In this document: piece after piece, positions 57,971 through 64,000 of the stretch
How the letters are laid out: each line of letters starts with the position of its first letter
Numbering within the stretch: the stretch's first letter is position 1
From: Alkalinema sp. FACHB-956
GTDB taxonomy: Bacteria; Cyanobacteriota; Cyanobacteriia; Leptolyngbyales; Leptolyngbyaceae
Direction: 5' to 3'
Length of the DNA stretch: 64,000 nt
Assembly (NCBI RefSeq): GCF_014697025.1
Contig: NZ_JACJRC010000001.1
Location: 496,001 to 560,000, forward strand
The notes under the pieces: generated by a model
Seen by the model: the letters and a program-made list of their open reading frames with translations, nothing else
Told to the model about the DNA's origin: nothing
Databases searched by the model: none
Program-made: the position numbers and the translations under genes

Positions 57971-59173
57971 ATGCATATTCTTGTCCTGGAAAAAGAACCC
58001 ACCTCCCGACGGGGGGGCCAAGAACGCAGCCTCTTTGAAGTATCCCGACAACTGCACCAGCGGGGGCATCGCATCAGCCTGCTCTACACCCAATCCGGCG
58101 ATCTCCTGTCCCAATATCAAGCTTTTTGTCAACAGACCCTATCTATCACCGCCCTCTCCTTTTCCCGTCACCGTCCCCTCCAGACTTTCCTCAACCTCCC
58201 CCGCGACCTCAACCGCGCCAAAGCCCTCATCCACCCCAACGAACCCACCCTGATCTACACCAACCAGATCTATGACATCCCCTTCGCCGGACTGCTGTCC
58301 CAATTAACCCGTCTGCCCCTGGTTTGCCACCTCCGCCTTCCCGCCCCCGACAAACTGGATCTCCAACGATCGCACTACCTCTCCGCCGTCCATAAATTCA
58401 TCACCGTTTCCCAACACACCAAACAAACCTGGCTACAAAAACCTTGGGTTCAGAGCTTAGGTCACCCCCCGATCGAAGTCGTCTACAACAGCATCGACAC
58501 CGAATATTTCACCCCCGCCAGCAACCAAAATCCCCACCCCCGCCAGCAATTACAGCAACAGTGGAACCTCCCCACCGATCACACCCTCCTGGCCTACGCA
58601 GGTCGTCTGGATCGTCGCAAAGGACTAGAAAACCTGCTCCACGGCTTCGCTAAATTCAACGCAACCCAGCCCAAATCGACCCTGCTGATTGCCGGGAAAC
58701 CCCTCCTCGATCGACCCGACTATCTCAAAGAACTCCAAGTCCTCACCCAAACCCTCAACATCCAAGCCAACGTCCGCTTCCTAGGACACCTCACCGAAAC
58801 CCGCAGCCTCTACCAAGCCAGCGACCTCGTCATCATGCCCAGCATCTGGCCCGAACCCTTCGGTCGCGTCATCATCGAAGCCATGGCCTGCGGCACCCCC
58901 GTCATCGCCAGCCACACCGGCGGCATCCCCGAAATCCTCACCGGGGAATTCGCCCAAACCCTCTTCCCCCCCCGCAACCCCGCCGCCCTCGCCGATCGCA
59001 TCCAACAAGTCCTTACCTGGAAACAAACCGACCCGCTCCTCTCCCAACGCTGCCGCCAACACGTCCAGACCCACTTCAGCCTAACAACCAACATCGCCGA
59101 AATCGAAGGCATCTTTCAACAAACCCTCTCCCCGCAAAAACTACTTGCCCCCCCGCTGCCCCTCTCCCTGTAA
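57971..59173 (+). CDS. Glycosyltransferase family 4
   Basis: 400 aa, full-length GT-B retaining transferase. MHILVLEKEPTSRRGGQERSLFEVSRQLHQRGH is the classic GT4 start with the GGQE loop. The junction VVYNSIDTEYF and LAYAGRLDRRKGLENLLHGFAKF lead into the donor domain. The EX7E motif lies in PSIWPEPFGRVIIEAMACGTPVIASHTGGIPEIL. Soluble or peripheral membrane protein using a nucleotide sugar, probably for lipopolysaccharide or exopolysaccharide. ATG 57971 is right; upstream in-frame codons do not match the family. The GT25-type gene follows after 47 bp. Confidence 0.94.
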   Translation: MHILVLEKEPTSRRGGQERSLFEVSRQLHQRGHRISLLYTQSGDLLSQYQAFCQQTLSITALSFSRHRPLQTFLNLPRDLNRAKALIHPNEPTLIYTNQIYDIPFAGLLSQLTRLPLVCHLRLPAPDKLDLQRSHYLSAVHKFITVSQHTKQTWLQKPWVQSLGHPPIEVVYNSIDTEYFTPASNQNPHPRQQLQQQWNLPTDHTLLAYAGRLDRRKGLENLLHGFAKFNATQPKSTLLIAGKPLLDRPDYLKELQVLTQTLNIQANVRFLGHLTETRSLYQASDLVIMPSIWPEPFGRVIIEAMACGTPVIASHTGGIPEILTGEFAQTLFPPRNPAALADRIQQVLTWKQTDPLLSQRCRQHVQTHFSLTTNIAEIEGIFQQTLSPQKLLAPPLPLSL

Positions 59174-59220
59174 TTTTCTTCTTTCAGCGTTTATCCTGGT
59201 ACTAGATCTATCCCGGTACT

Positions 59221-60144
59221 ATGTACAGCCCTAGCCAAGCCCCAAACCAAACCCCGAACCGAACCTTAAGTCCAGCCCCGAACCAAGCTTCGAGCCAAAC
59301 CTTAAGTCCAGCCCCGAGCCAAACCTTAAGTCAAACCCTAAGCCAAGCCATCGCCAAAAGCTTTATCATTGCCCACCGCGAAGACACCCAAGCCCTCGCC
59401 CAATTCCTGACCCAAGAACACCTCAATCCCGAAGTCTGCCGCCAAACCCCAGCCTCCCACCTCGCCGACGCATCCCCCAGCTATCGTTGCCTCCTGAACC
59501 ACCGCAGCGCCTGGGAAAAAATCCTCGACCTGGATCGCCCCGCCCTCATTATCGAAGCCGACTTTGTGCCCGTACGCGGCATCGGCCAACTGCCCCTGCC
59601 CTGCCCCCTCGATCAGCCAGATACCGGCGTTGCATGGCTCTACACCTGCGCCCCCCAGATCTATACCGTCTCCCCCCAAAATTACGCGGAAGGATTCTCT
59701 GCCTCCACCGTCGCCTACATCGTCACACCGATCGCCGCAAAGTATCTCATCAGCCTCGCCGATCGCATTCACAGCAACTATGGCCCCCAGCAATACACCA
59801 CCTGGGACACCCAAATCGAAGAAACCCTCCGCAAGGCAGGACTGAAAAACTACGTCGCCTTCCGCAACTACGGAGAACACGGCGGACACCCCAACCCCGA
59901 GCATCGTAACCACGGCCTCAGCACCGCCCACCGCGCCGACATCCTCTATGGCCGCCTCGCCTTCCGCCCACCCTACGCCCAAAACGCCCTCGACCTTCTC
60001 CTCACCCGCAGCAAAGCCCGCCTAAAAGGACTCCTACGCCTATTCTCCGGACGGTACCTGCGCTTCCCCATCCTGCGCAGTTCCAGCGTGCCCCTACGCC
60101 TGCTCCGCTTCGCCCTCCAACGCCAATTCACCCTCAATCTGTAG
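59221..60144 (+). CDS. Glycosyltransferase family 25-like protein
   Basis: 307 aa. After a low-complexity head (residues 1-42), AIAKSFIIAHREDTQALAQFL is the GT25/LPS-transferase start, with SYRCLLNHRSAWEKILDLDRPALIIEADFVP supplying the ExD-type acidic motif. Then VAWLYTCAPQIYTV, GFSASTVAYIVTPIAAKYLI and DTQIEETLRKAGLKNYVAF follow. The head consists of SPAPNQ / SQTLSQ repeats coded by a tandem repeat (59257-59345) and is probably unstructured. A shorter start at a later codon is possible but no ATG occurs before AIAKSF. Confidence 0.85.
   Translation: MYSPSQAPNQTPNRTLSPAPNQASSQTLSPAPSQTLSQTLSQAIAKSFIIAHREDTQALAQFLTQEHLNPEVCRQTPASHLADASPSYRCLLNHRSAWEKILDLDRPALIIEADFVPVRGIGQLPLPCPLDQPDTGVAWLYTCAPQIYTVSPQNYAEGFSASTVAYIVTPIAAKYLISLADRIHSNYGPQQYTTWDTQIEETLRKAGLKNYVAFRNYGEHGGHPNPEHRNHGLSTAHRADILYGRLAFRPPYAQNALDLLLTRSKARLKGLLRLFSGRYLRFPILRSSSVPLRLLRFALQRQFTLNL
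59257..59345. repeat. In-frame repeat at start of GT25-like gene
   Basis: Repeated ACCTTAAGTCCAGCCCCGA and ACCTTAAGTCAAAC-type units give SQTLSPAPNQ-like peptides. Unit lengths are multiples of 3, so the frame is kept. Confidence 0.8.
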
Positions 60145-60301
60145 ACAGCAGCAATATCAGAATCGCATCACACCCCTCACCCTGCCCAAAATCCGGCTAA
60201 CCTTAACCACAATTCTCCCACCGCCCCCCTGATCCCGCCCCTCCCAGAGAGCCAACCTTGGAAGCTAGACTAGAAAAGACTTGGTTATCCTGGGTATTGC
60301 C

Positions 60302-61237
60302 GTGCTGTCTGATCTCCGAATCTCCCTCCTCATCCCCCTCCTCCTGATGCCCATCGGCTGTGCCAACAGTCCCAACGCCCAGTCCCTCCAGCAAGCCATC
60401 CAAGCCGATCCACGCCTCACCCCCGCACCCTCCCCCCTGCCCACACCCTCCACGCCCCAATCCCCCACGTCATCCCCCAATCCCACTCCCCACTCCCCAC
60501 TCCCCACTCCCCCCGATCGCACCCCCGACCTCACCCCCGACCTCACCCCAGTCCCCAGCCAACTCCACCCCTACCTCAAAGATGTCCTCGCCCTAGAAAC
60601 CATCCCCCTAGGCAACGACACATCCCTGATCAAAAACATCACCCGCCGCGAATACGCCCACTGGCTGGTCATCGTCAACAATCGACTCCACGCCAACACC
60701 ACCAAGCAAATTCGTCTCGCAACCTCCAATACGCCCCCCACCTTCCAGGACATTCCCAGCGACGATCCTGACTTTCCCGCCATCCAAGGACTGGCCGAAG
60801 CGGGCCTCATTCCCAGTCCCCTCTCCGGCGACAGCACCGCCACCCTCTTTCGGCCCAATGCCCCCCTCACCCGCGAAGACTTGATTCTCTGGAAAGTCCC
60901 ACTCGACACCCGCCAAGCCCTACCCACCGCAACGATCGATAGCATCCAGCAGACCTGGGGCTTCCAAGATGCCAGCAAAATTGCCCCCAAAGCCCTACGC
61001 GCGGTCTACATGGACTTCCAAAACAGCGACCAGTCCAACATTCGCCGCGCCCTAGGCTATACCACCCTCTTCCAGCCAAAGCGCTCTGTCACCCGCGCCG
61101 AGGCGATCGCGGTGCTCTGGTACTTCGGGTTCCAAGGCGACGGCATCTCCGCCCAAGACATCCTCAAGGGCCGTCCCAGTTCACCCTCCCCATCCCCCAG
61201 CGTCAGCCCGTCCCCCAGCGTTAGCCCATCCCCCTAA
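60302..61237 (+). CDS. Lipoprotein with S-layer homology (SLH)-type domain
   Basis: About 311 aa. N-terminus MLSDLRISLLIPLLLMPIGCANS looks like a lipoprotein signal with Cys near 20, though the lipobox has Pro at -3. A long Pro/Thr/Ser linker (TPAPSPLPTPSTPQSPTSSP) follows, then a domain with ITRREYAHWLVIVNNRL, FQDIPSDDPDFPAIQGLAEAGLIPS, and TRAEAIAVLWYFGFQGD, matching the SLH pattern (F-DI---PAI--L---G, L-TRAE). SLH domains tether proteins to peptidoglycan-linked polymers. The tail is SPSPSPSVSPSP. GTG 60302 chosen; TTG 60281 is an alternative. Confidence 0.82.
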   Translation: MLSDLRISLLIPLLLMPIGCANSPNAQSLQQAIQADPRLTPAPSPLPTPSTPQSPTSSPNPTPHSPLPTPPDRTPDLTPDLTPVPSQLHPYLKDVLALETIPLGNDTSLIKNITRREYAHWLVIVNNRLHANTTKQIRLATSNTPPTFQDIPSDDPDFPAIQGLAEAGLIPSPLSGDSTATLFRPNAPLTREDLILWKVPLDTRQALPTATIDSIQQTWGFQDASKIAPKALRAVYMDFQNSDQSNIRRALGYTTLFQPKRSVTRAEAIAVLWYFGFQGDGISAQDILKGRPSSPSPSPSVSPSPSVSPSP

Positions 61238-61271
61238 GCCAGCCCGTCTACCCAAGCTCAAACCAGGAAAA

Positions 61272-61300
61272 TTAAACGTTCTGGTGTTCTTGGGTATGAT
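61272..61300 (+). promoter_or_regulatory. Promoter of beta-barrel protein gene
   Basis: -35 TTAAAC (61272-61277), 17-bp spacer, -10 TATGAT (61295-61300), about 80 nt before the ATG. The ribosome binding site GAGGAG sits 7 bp before the start. Confidence 0.6.
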
Positions 61301-61382
61301 AAAAGCAGAAATCAGCTCATTTGAACCTGGCTGAGAACCTTCGATCGCTAACCCTAGCGAACTTGCTCTGAGGAGTTCAACG

Positions 61383-61901
61383 ATGAAATGCGCCTTTAAA
61401 CCCATCACCTTGATCGCCCCCGTTCTCGCCAGTAGTGTGGCCTTGGCCGTTGGCTTCCAAGCTGCCCCCGTTCAAGCCCAAGCGGCCTATGGAAGCTACG
61501 TTGGCATTGGCCCCGCGATCGGGCTGACCAAAGGAGGCAACGGCGAAGAACGGGAAATTTCCGGGTTAGTGGCTGCCCGTTATAAGTTCCTCGAAGCCCC
61601 GATTTCCATCCGGGCCCAAGGCTTTATTGGCTCCGGTACCGCGATCGTGCCGACCATCTCCTACGATGTGCCCATCAACTGGCAAACCGATGCTTACCTG
61701 GGCTTAGGGGCTTCTGTGCACCTGGGTGGCAATACACCTGTGGGTAACAAAACCGCCTTTGCCATCCAACCCGGCATCGACTATTCTCTGCCCAACAGCA
61801 ACGTCGTTGTTTTTGGAAATGCCGTCATTGCCTTTGACGCCTACAAACGCGGTGGTGGCACCGCAGCCTCCATCCAAGGGGGCGTTGGCATCCGCTTTTA
61901 G
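61383..61901 (+). CDS. Small outer-membrane beta-barrel-like protein, 172 aa
   Basis: Signal peptide MKCAFKPITLIAPVLASSVALAVGFQAAP with cleavage after VQAQA. The mature part is made of alternating amphipathic strands rich in Gly and aromatic residues (YGSYVGIGPAIGLTKGG; PISIRAQGFIGSG; TDAYLGLGASVHLGG; SNVVVFGNAVIAFDAY) and ends GGVGIRF, with a terminal Phe as in outer-membrane proteins folded by Bam. Eight strands are possible. A strong GAGGAG site and a good promoter suggest high expression. Specific role not known. Confidence 0.85.
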   Translation: MKCAFKPITLIAPVLASSVALAVGFQAAPVQAQAAYGSYVGIGPAIGLTKGGNGEEREISGLVAARYKFLEAPISIRAQGFIGSGTAIVPTISYDVPINWQTDAYLGLGASVHLGGNTPVGNKTAFAIQPGIDYSLPNSNVVVFGNAVIAFDAYKRGGGTAASIQGGVGIRF

Positions 61902-62359
61902 CAGTTTGCTCAATTCAGTGCGTCAGTGTGAAGCTGAAATAGATGGTGAGTTCCATCAACGTCCCGATGCCGAGATCGTTCCGGCTTGGCTTCATGCTGG
62001 CAACAACTACCGCGATCGCGAAAAATTCGTGCCTTGGCATTCAAATAGGTTTGCATTCTGTTTTGCTGCGGGTAACACCGGGTCCCTGATGATGCAGCCA
62101 AGTATCTGTTGGTATTGCAGCAGAAAAGTTCATCGTTGGCATAACAAATTATTTCATAAGTATGAAATAATTTGTTAACTTGTGAATAACACCAATGAAA
62201 TGAATTTAAGATTTAGCCTTCAATTCTAACAACGCTAGAACAATCTGGTTTAGAATCGCTAGATCGCTATGCTTATATTTGGACTAGCAACAATAGTAGA
62301 AGTGTATTTCGCATTCTGACTTGACTTAGTGAGGCTTAGGGCATATGTTAGACCGCATT
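61902..62359. other. Intergenic region with perfect palindrome
   Basis: About 460 bp with no credible gene; the plus-strand frame continuing past 62100 is short and unlike any family. Contains the 36-bp palindrome at 62142-62177. Composition falls to AT-rich after 62130. Confidence 0.55.
62142..62177. terminator. Perfect 17-bp AT-rich palindrome (2-nt centre)
   Basis: TAACAAATTATTTCATA and its exact complement TATGAAATAATTTGTTA flank AG. As RNA this forms a 17-bp stem, but no clear T-run follows. It could be a bidirectional terminator between the beta-barrel gene and the convergent retropepsin-like gene, an element end, or a regulator site. Confidence 0.45.
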
Positions 62360-62740
62360 TTAGAGGGATTCTGGCAGGGGTATAATTCTGACTTCACCGT
62401 TTGGTCTTCCCTCTACCTCCAACTTGTAGTCTTCCAGTAACCCCATTCCAACCAGTGAATCTGTTTCTGCTGCATTGATTTCAGCATCCCTCATCTGTCC
62501 ATCCCAAATCACAATACCGACAAACATCTCAAAATATTGAACGCTACCATCTCCTAAAATTACTCTTTGAAATCCTCTCAACGTAAATCCCAGTTCATCA
62601 ATAACATCTCTAGGTAGGGTTAAATCTCCTGTAAATCCTGTATCGATGATTGCTCTAACACTCTTCAACTGTTTACTGGAACCCACGATCGCAACCTGAA
62701 TGATTGCTTCTCGATTTGCATTCACGTATCCTGATATCAT
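62360..62740 (-). CDS. Clan AA aspartic protease (retropepsin-like)
   Basis: 126-aa retropepsin-like protein. The catalytic motif IIDTGFTGDLTLP is the D-T/S-G signature with flanking hydrophobics, followed by GFQRVILGDGSVQYFEMFVGIVIWDG and VGMGLLEDYKLEVE (the hydrophobic-G flap/second motif). Such short enzymes are expected to act as dimers. A partner gene (62746-63012) lies 5 bp upstream on the same strand; together they recur as a pair in cyanobacteria, resembling toxin-antitoxin loci. Whether it is proteolytically active is untested. Confidence 0.88.
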   Translation of the reverse strand: MISGYVNANREAIIQVAIVGSSKQLKSVRAIIDTGFTGDLTLPRDVIDELGFTLRGFQRVILGDGSVQYFEMFVGIVIWDGQMRDAEINAAETDSLVGMGLLEDYKLEVEGRPNGEVRIIPLPESL

Positions 62741-62745
62741 TGTGA

Positions 62746-63012
62746 TCAGCCTGCCTCAAAGTATCCAATCCGATGAACGGCACGATGACCAATGCGGACA
62801 AACCAAATTTGAGCATCAGGATGATGAGCGAGCAAAAGATCGGATGCAATTATGCTGTTTTTACCGACTTCAAAGGCTCCAGTTTCGATATCGATCGCCA
62901 CAATCTTGCCATGATTCTCGACCTCAACCTGTTGGCGCACCTGAGACTCATAAATCTCATCGCCACGTCGAGCAAACTCTTCTTTGCTATAGCGGGGTTG
63001 TCGAACTGCCAT
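62746..63012 (-). CDS. Small partner protein of clan AA protease
   Basis: 88 aa, MAVRQPRYSKEEFARRGDEIYESQVRQQVE, then GKIVAIDIETGAFEVGKNSIIASDLLLAHHPDAQIWFVRIGHRAVHRIG. Soluble, with a helix-strand arrangement and many charged residues. I know it as a frequent neighbour of retropepsin-like genes in cyanobacteria, with no assigned function. ATG 63010-63012 chosen over an upstream in-frame ATG because MAVRQPRYS is the common start of the family. The stop is 5 bp before the protease ATG. Confidence 0.82.
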   Translation of the reverse strand: MAVRQPRYSKEEFARRGDEIYESQVRQQVEVENHGKIVAIDIETGAFEVGKNSIIASDLLLAHHPDAQIWFVRIGHRAVHRIGYFEAG

Positions 63013-63077
63013 TGGCCTCACCTCGTCCAAACTTAACCCCTTTATTTTAACCTTAGCGAACAGGACGGTAAACGTAC

Positions 63078-63380
63078 TCAAACATATTCTACTTCCGAAG
63101 CCGATTCAGGAGACTCTTGAATCATATTTGCTAAACAGTTTTTGAGTTTGTGAGAGTCTTCAGGAAATCGTTCTACAAACTTATTCCATCCATAAAAACG
63201 TAATTGTCGAGGCATTTCTAGTAATCCAGCAATACTGTCCCAAAATGCATCCCAATTTCGTCCGTAGAAATCTGGAAACCCCAAAGCATCAGACAACTTA
63301 GCATGAAGTTCATCAGTAGTGTTTACTTCTGACAAAACTATCTCAACCACTTCACGACTGGTATTCATATCTGAATTCAA
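63078..63380 (-). CDS. Barstar-family (ribonuclease inhibitor-like) protein
   Basis: 100 aa, or 96 from the second Met. The sequence VVEIVLSEVNTTDELHAKLSDALGFPDFYGRNWDAFWDSIAGLLEMPRQLRFYGW matches the barstar fold, including the FPDFYGRNWDAFWDSI signature helix used to block the active site of barnase-like RNases. No barnase-like nuclease gene is seen in this window, so it is an orphan immunity protein or protects against a toxin encoded elsewhere. Upstream of the retropepsin pair on the same strand. Confidence 0.93.
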   Translation of the reverse strand: MNSDMNTSREVVEIVLSEVNTTDELHAKLSDALGFPDFYGRNWDAFWDSIAGLLEMPRQLRFYGWNKFVERFPEDSHKLKNCLANMIQESPESASEVEYV

Positions 63381-63714
63381 ACGACTCCACTAACCGAAGC
63401 GGTATAACGCAAAGTTCACTTGCTGCGAGTTGACCTTGCTGAAATTAGTCCAGCATTACCAATCAGGTACGACGACGGGTTAAGTTAAGCGAATCATAAA
63501 ATTTGTCTAATTTTTTTATCTGAAAACAACTGCCCACGAACCAACCTGAAAAGCAGATCGAACTTTGCATCACACAAATAAGGGAGAAAATACACGATCG
63601 CTCTCAACTACCACGAATGAGCAAATCGCTTTTACTGGAACCTCGATCGCCCTAGCCGAGGTACCCACAGACTGCCAAAATAACAAGCCTGCGGGACACC
63701 TAACGTTTTAACCG
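63381..63714. other. Intergenic region, barstar to cassette D
   Basis: About 330 bp. No gene, terminator, or copy of the structured leader was found here. Confidence 0.55.
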
Positions 63715-63933
63715 TTAACGCAGACGTTCGCGACTCAATATACTGATGTATTGTCCGTCAGAATGCACAATCTTCATCGGTTGACTCCAATGAATCCTGT
63801 CCGCGATTCGATGCGCATGGAATTGATTAATCGTATCCTGCACGAACTCCTTGTGACCGATTAAGTGGATCTGTAAGCGTTGTTTCTCATGTTGAACTTC
63901 ACGATCGCTCCGATCGCTAGAACCTTTCGCCAT
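63715..63933 (-). CDS. Small leader-cassette protein, copy D (72 aa)
   Basis: Fourth member of the family, closest to copy A: MAKGSSDRSDREVQHEKQRL and then IHLIGHKEFVQDTINQFHAH, ending ISILSRERLR. Same 72-aa length. AAGGAG lies 9 bp upstream, and the short block CAACAAGGAGAAGCTCA is shared with A and B. Immediately before that (63958 to the window end) the sequence no longer matches the leader: the CTAAATTTTTGGG strand and hairpin P3 are missing from the visible 42 bp. So D is either leaderless, or the leader was displaced by another sequence. Confidence 0.82.
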   Translation of the reverse strand: MAKGSSDRSDREVQHEKQRLQIHLIGHKEFVQDTINQFHAHRIADRIHWSQPMKIVHSDGQYISILSRERLR

Positions 63934-64000
63934 AATGTGAGCTTCTCCTTGTTGAAGTGCATCCCATCCCTGCTGCAATCTTGCTCCCTTCGCCCGCGTG

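Overview
The window looks like part of a cyanobacterial chromosome. GCGATCGC/CGATCG (HIP1-type) sites are dense in most genes. The gene content fits too: a two-subunit glutamate synthase, DUF11 surface proteins, HflX with a long N-terminal extension, ComB-like phosphatase, STAND ATPases with WD40 or TPR repeats, Uma2 nucleases, DUF433/DUF5615 and DUF4926 proteins, and a GAF sensor kinase. I saw no rRNA, tRNA or CRISPR array. Genus cannot be fixed from the sequence alone; a filamentous, large-genome, Leptolyngbya-like lineage is only a guess.

Layout. 1-4.6 kb: minus-strand ABC exporter (cut by the window edge), family 2 glycosyltransferase and gamma-glutamyltransferase. 5.0-10.9 kb: three secreted DUF11/SdrD-type proteins. 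11.0-13.1 kb: hflX and a glutaredoxin. 13.3-19.6 kb: accessory block with leader cassette A, a 1,493-residue NACHT-WD40 protein, a small protein plus HNH nuclease flanked by an 85-bp direct repeat, and a DUF433 remnant. 19.6-31.4 kb: mostly housekeeping and envelope genes (M3 peptidase, ComB, a sensor kinase lacking the usual H-box histidine, an ABC permease, apt, a large membrane protein, an LRR protein). 31.4-33.1 kb: tandem Uma2 paralogues. 33.3-39.4 kb: gltB-gltD. 40.0-42.3 kb: leader cassette B and a toxin-antitoxin island (DUF4926, DUF433 with a broken DUF5615 partner, MazEF). 42.4-46.6 kb: a secreted protein and an AT-rich two-TM protein. 46.8-49.8 kb: a DUF1190 / ATP-grasp ligase / diiron protein operon. 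50.2-56.1 kb: a minus-strand run of leader cassette C, an effector-associated-type domain, an NB-ARC-TPR protein and a RyR-TPR-cyclase. 56.6-61.9 kb: three glycosyltransferases, an SLH-type lipoprotein and a small outer-membrane-type protein. 62.3-64.0 kb: a retropepsin-like protein with partner, an orphan barstar, and cassette gene copy D.

The most unusual feature is a repeated regulatory cassette. Three members of a small protein family (70-72 aa) each have the same kind of sigma70-like promoter (TTGAC-N17/18-TAGGnT) and a 237-259-nt leader. The leaders fold the same way although copy C has diverged: a long closing helix P0 (base pairs kept through G-U or changed pairs), two internal hairpins, a third hairpin competing with P0, and a final hairpin covering the ribosome binding site. 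This looks like an undescribed structured, possibly switching, 5' leader RNA. All four family members border conflict-type modules (NACHT-WD40, NB-ARC-cyclase, toxin-antitoxin genes, barstar).

A second theme is modular rearrangement of NLR-like STAND genes. In both, the ATPase half is rich in CGATCG while the sensor-repeat half is AT-rich and lacks it. One carries an in-frame repetitive element inside the NB-ARC region and is separated from its likely N-terminal domain by a single in-frame TGA.
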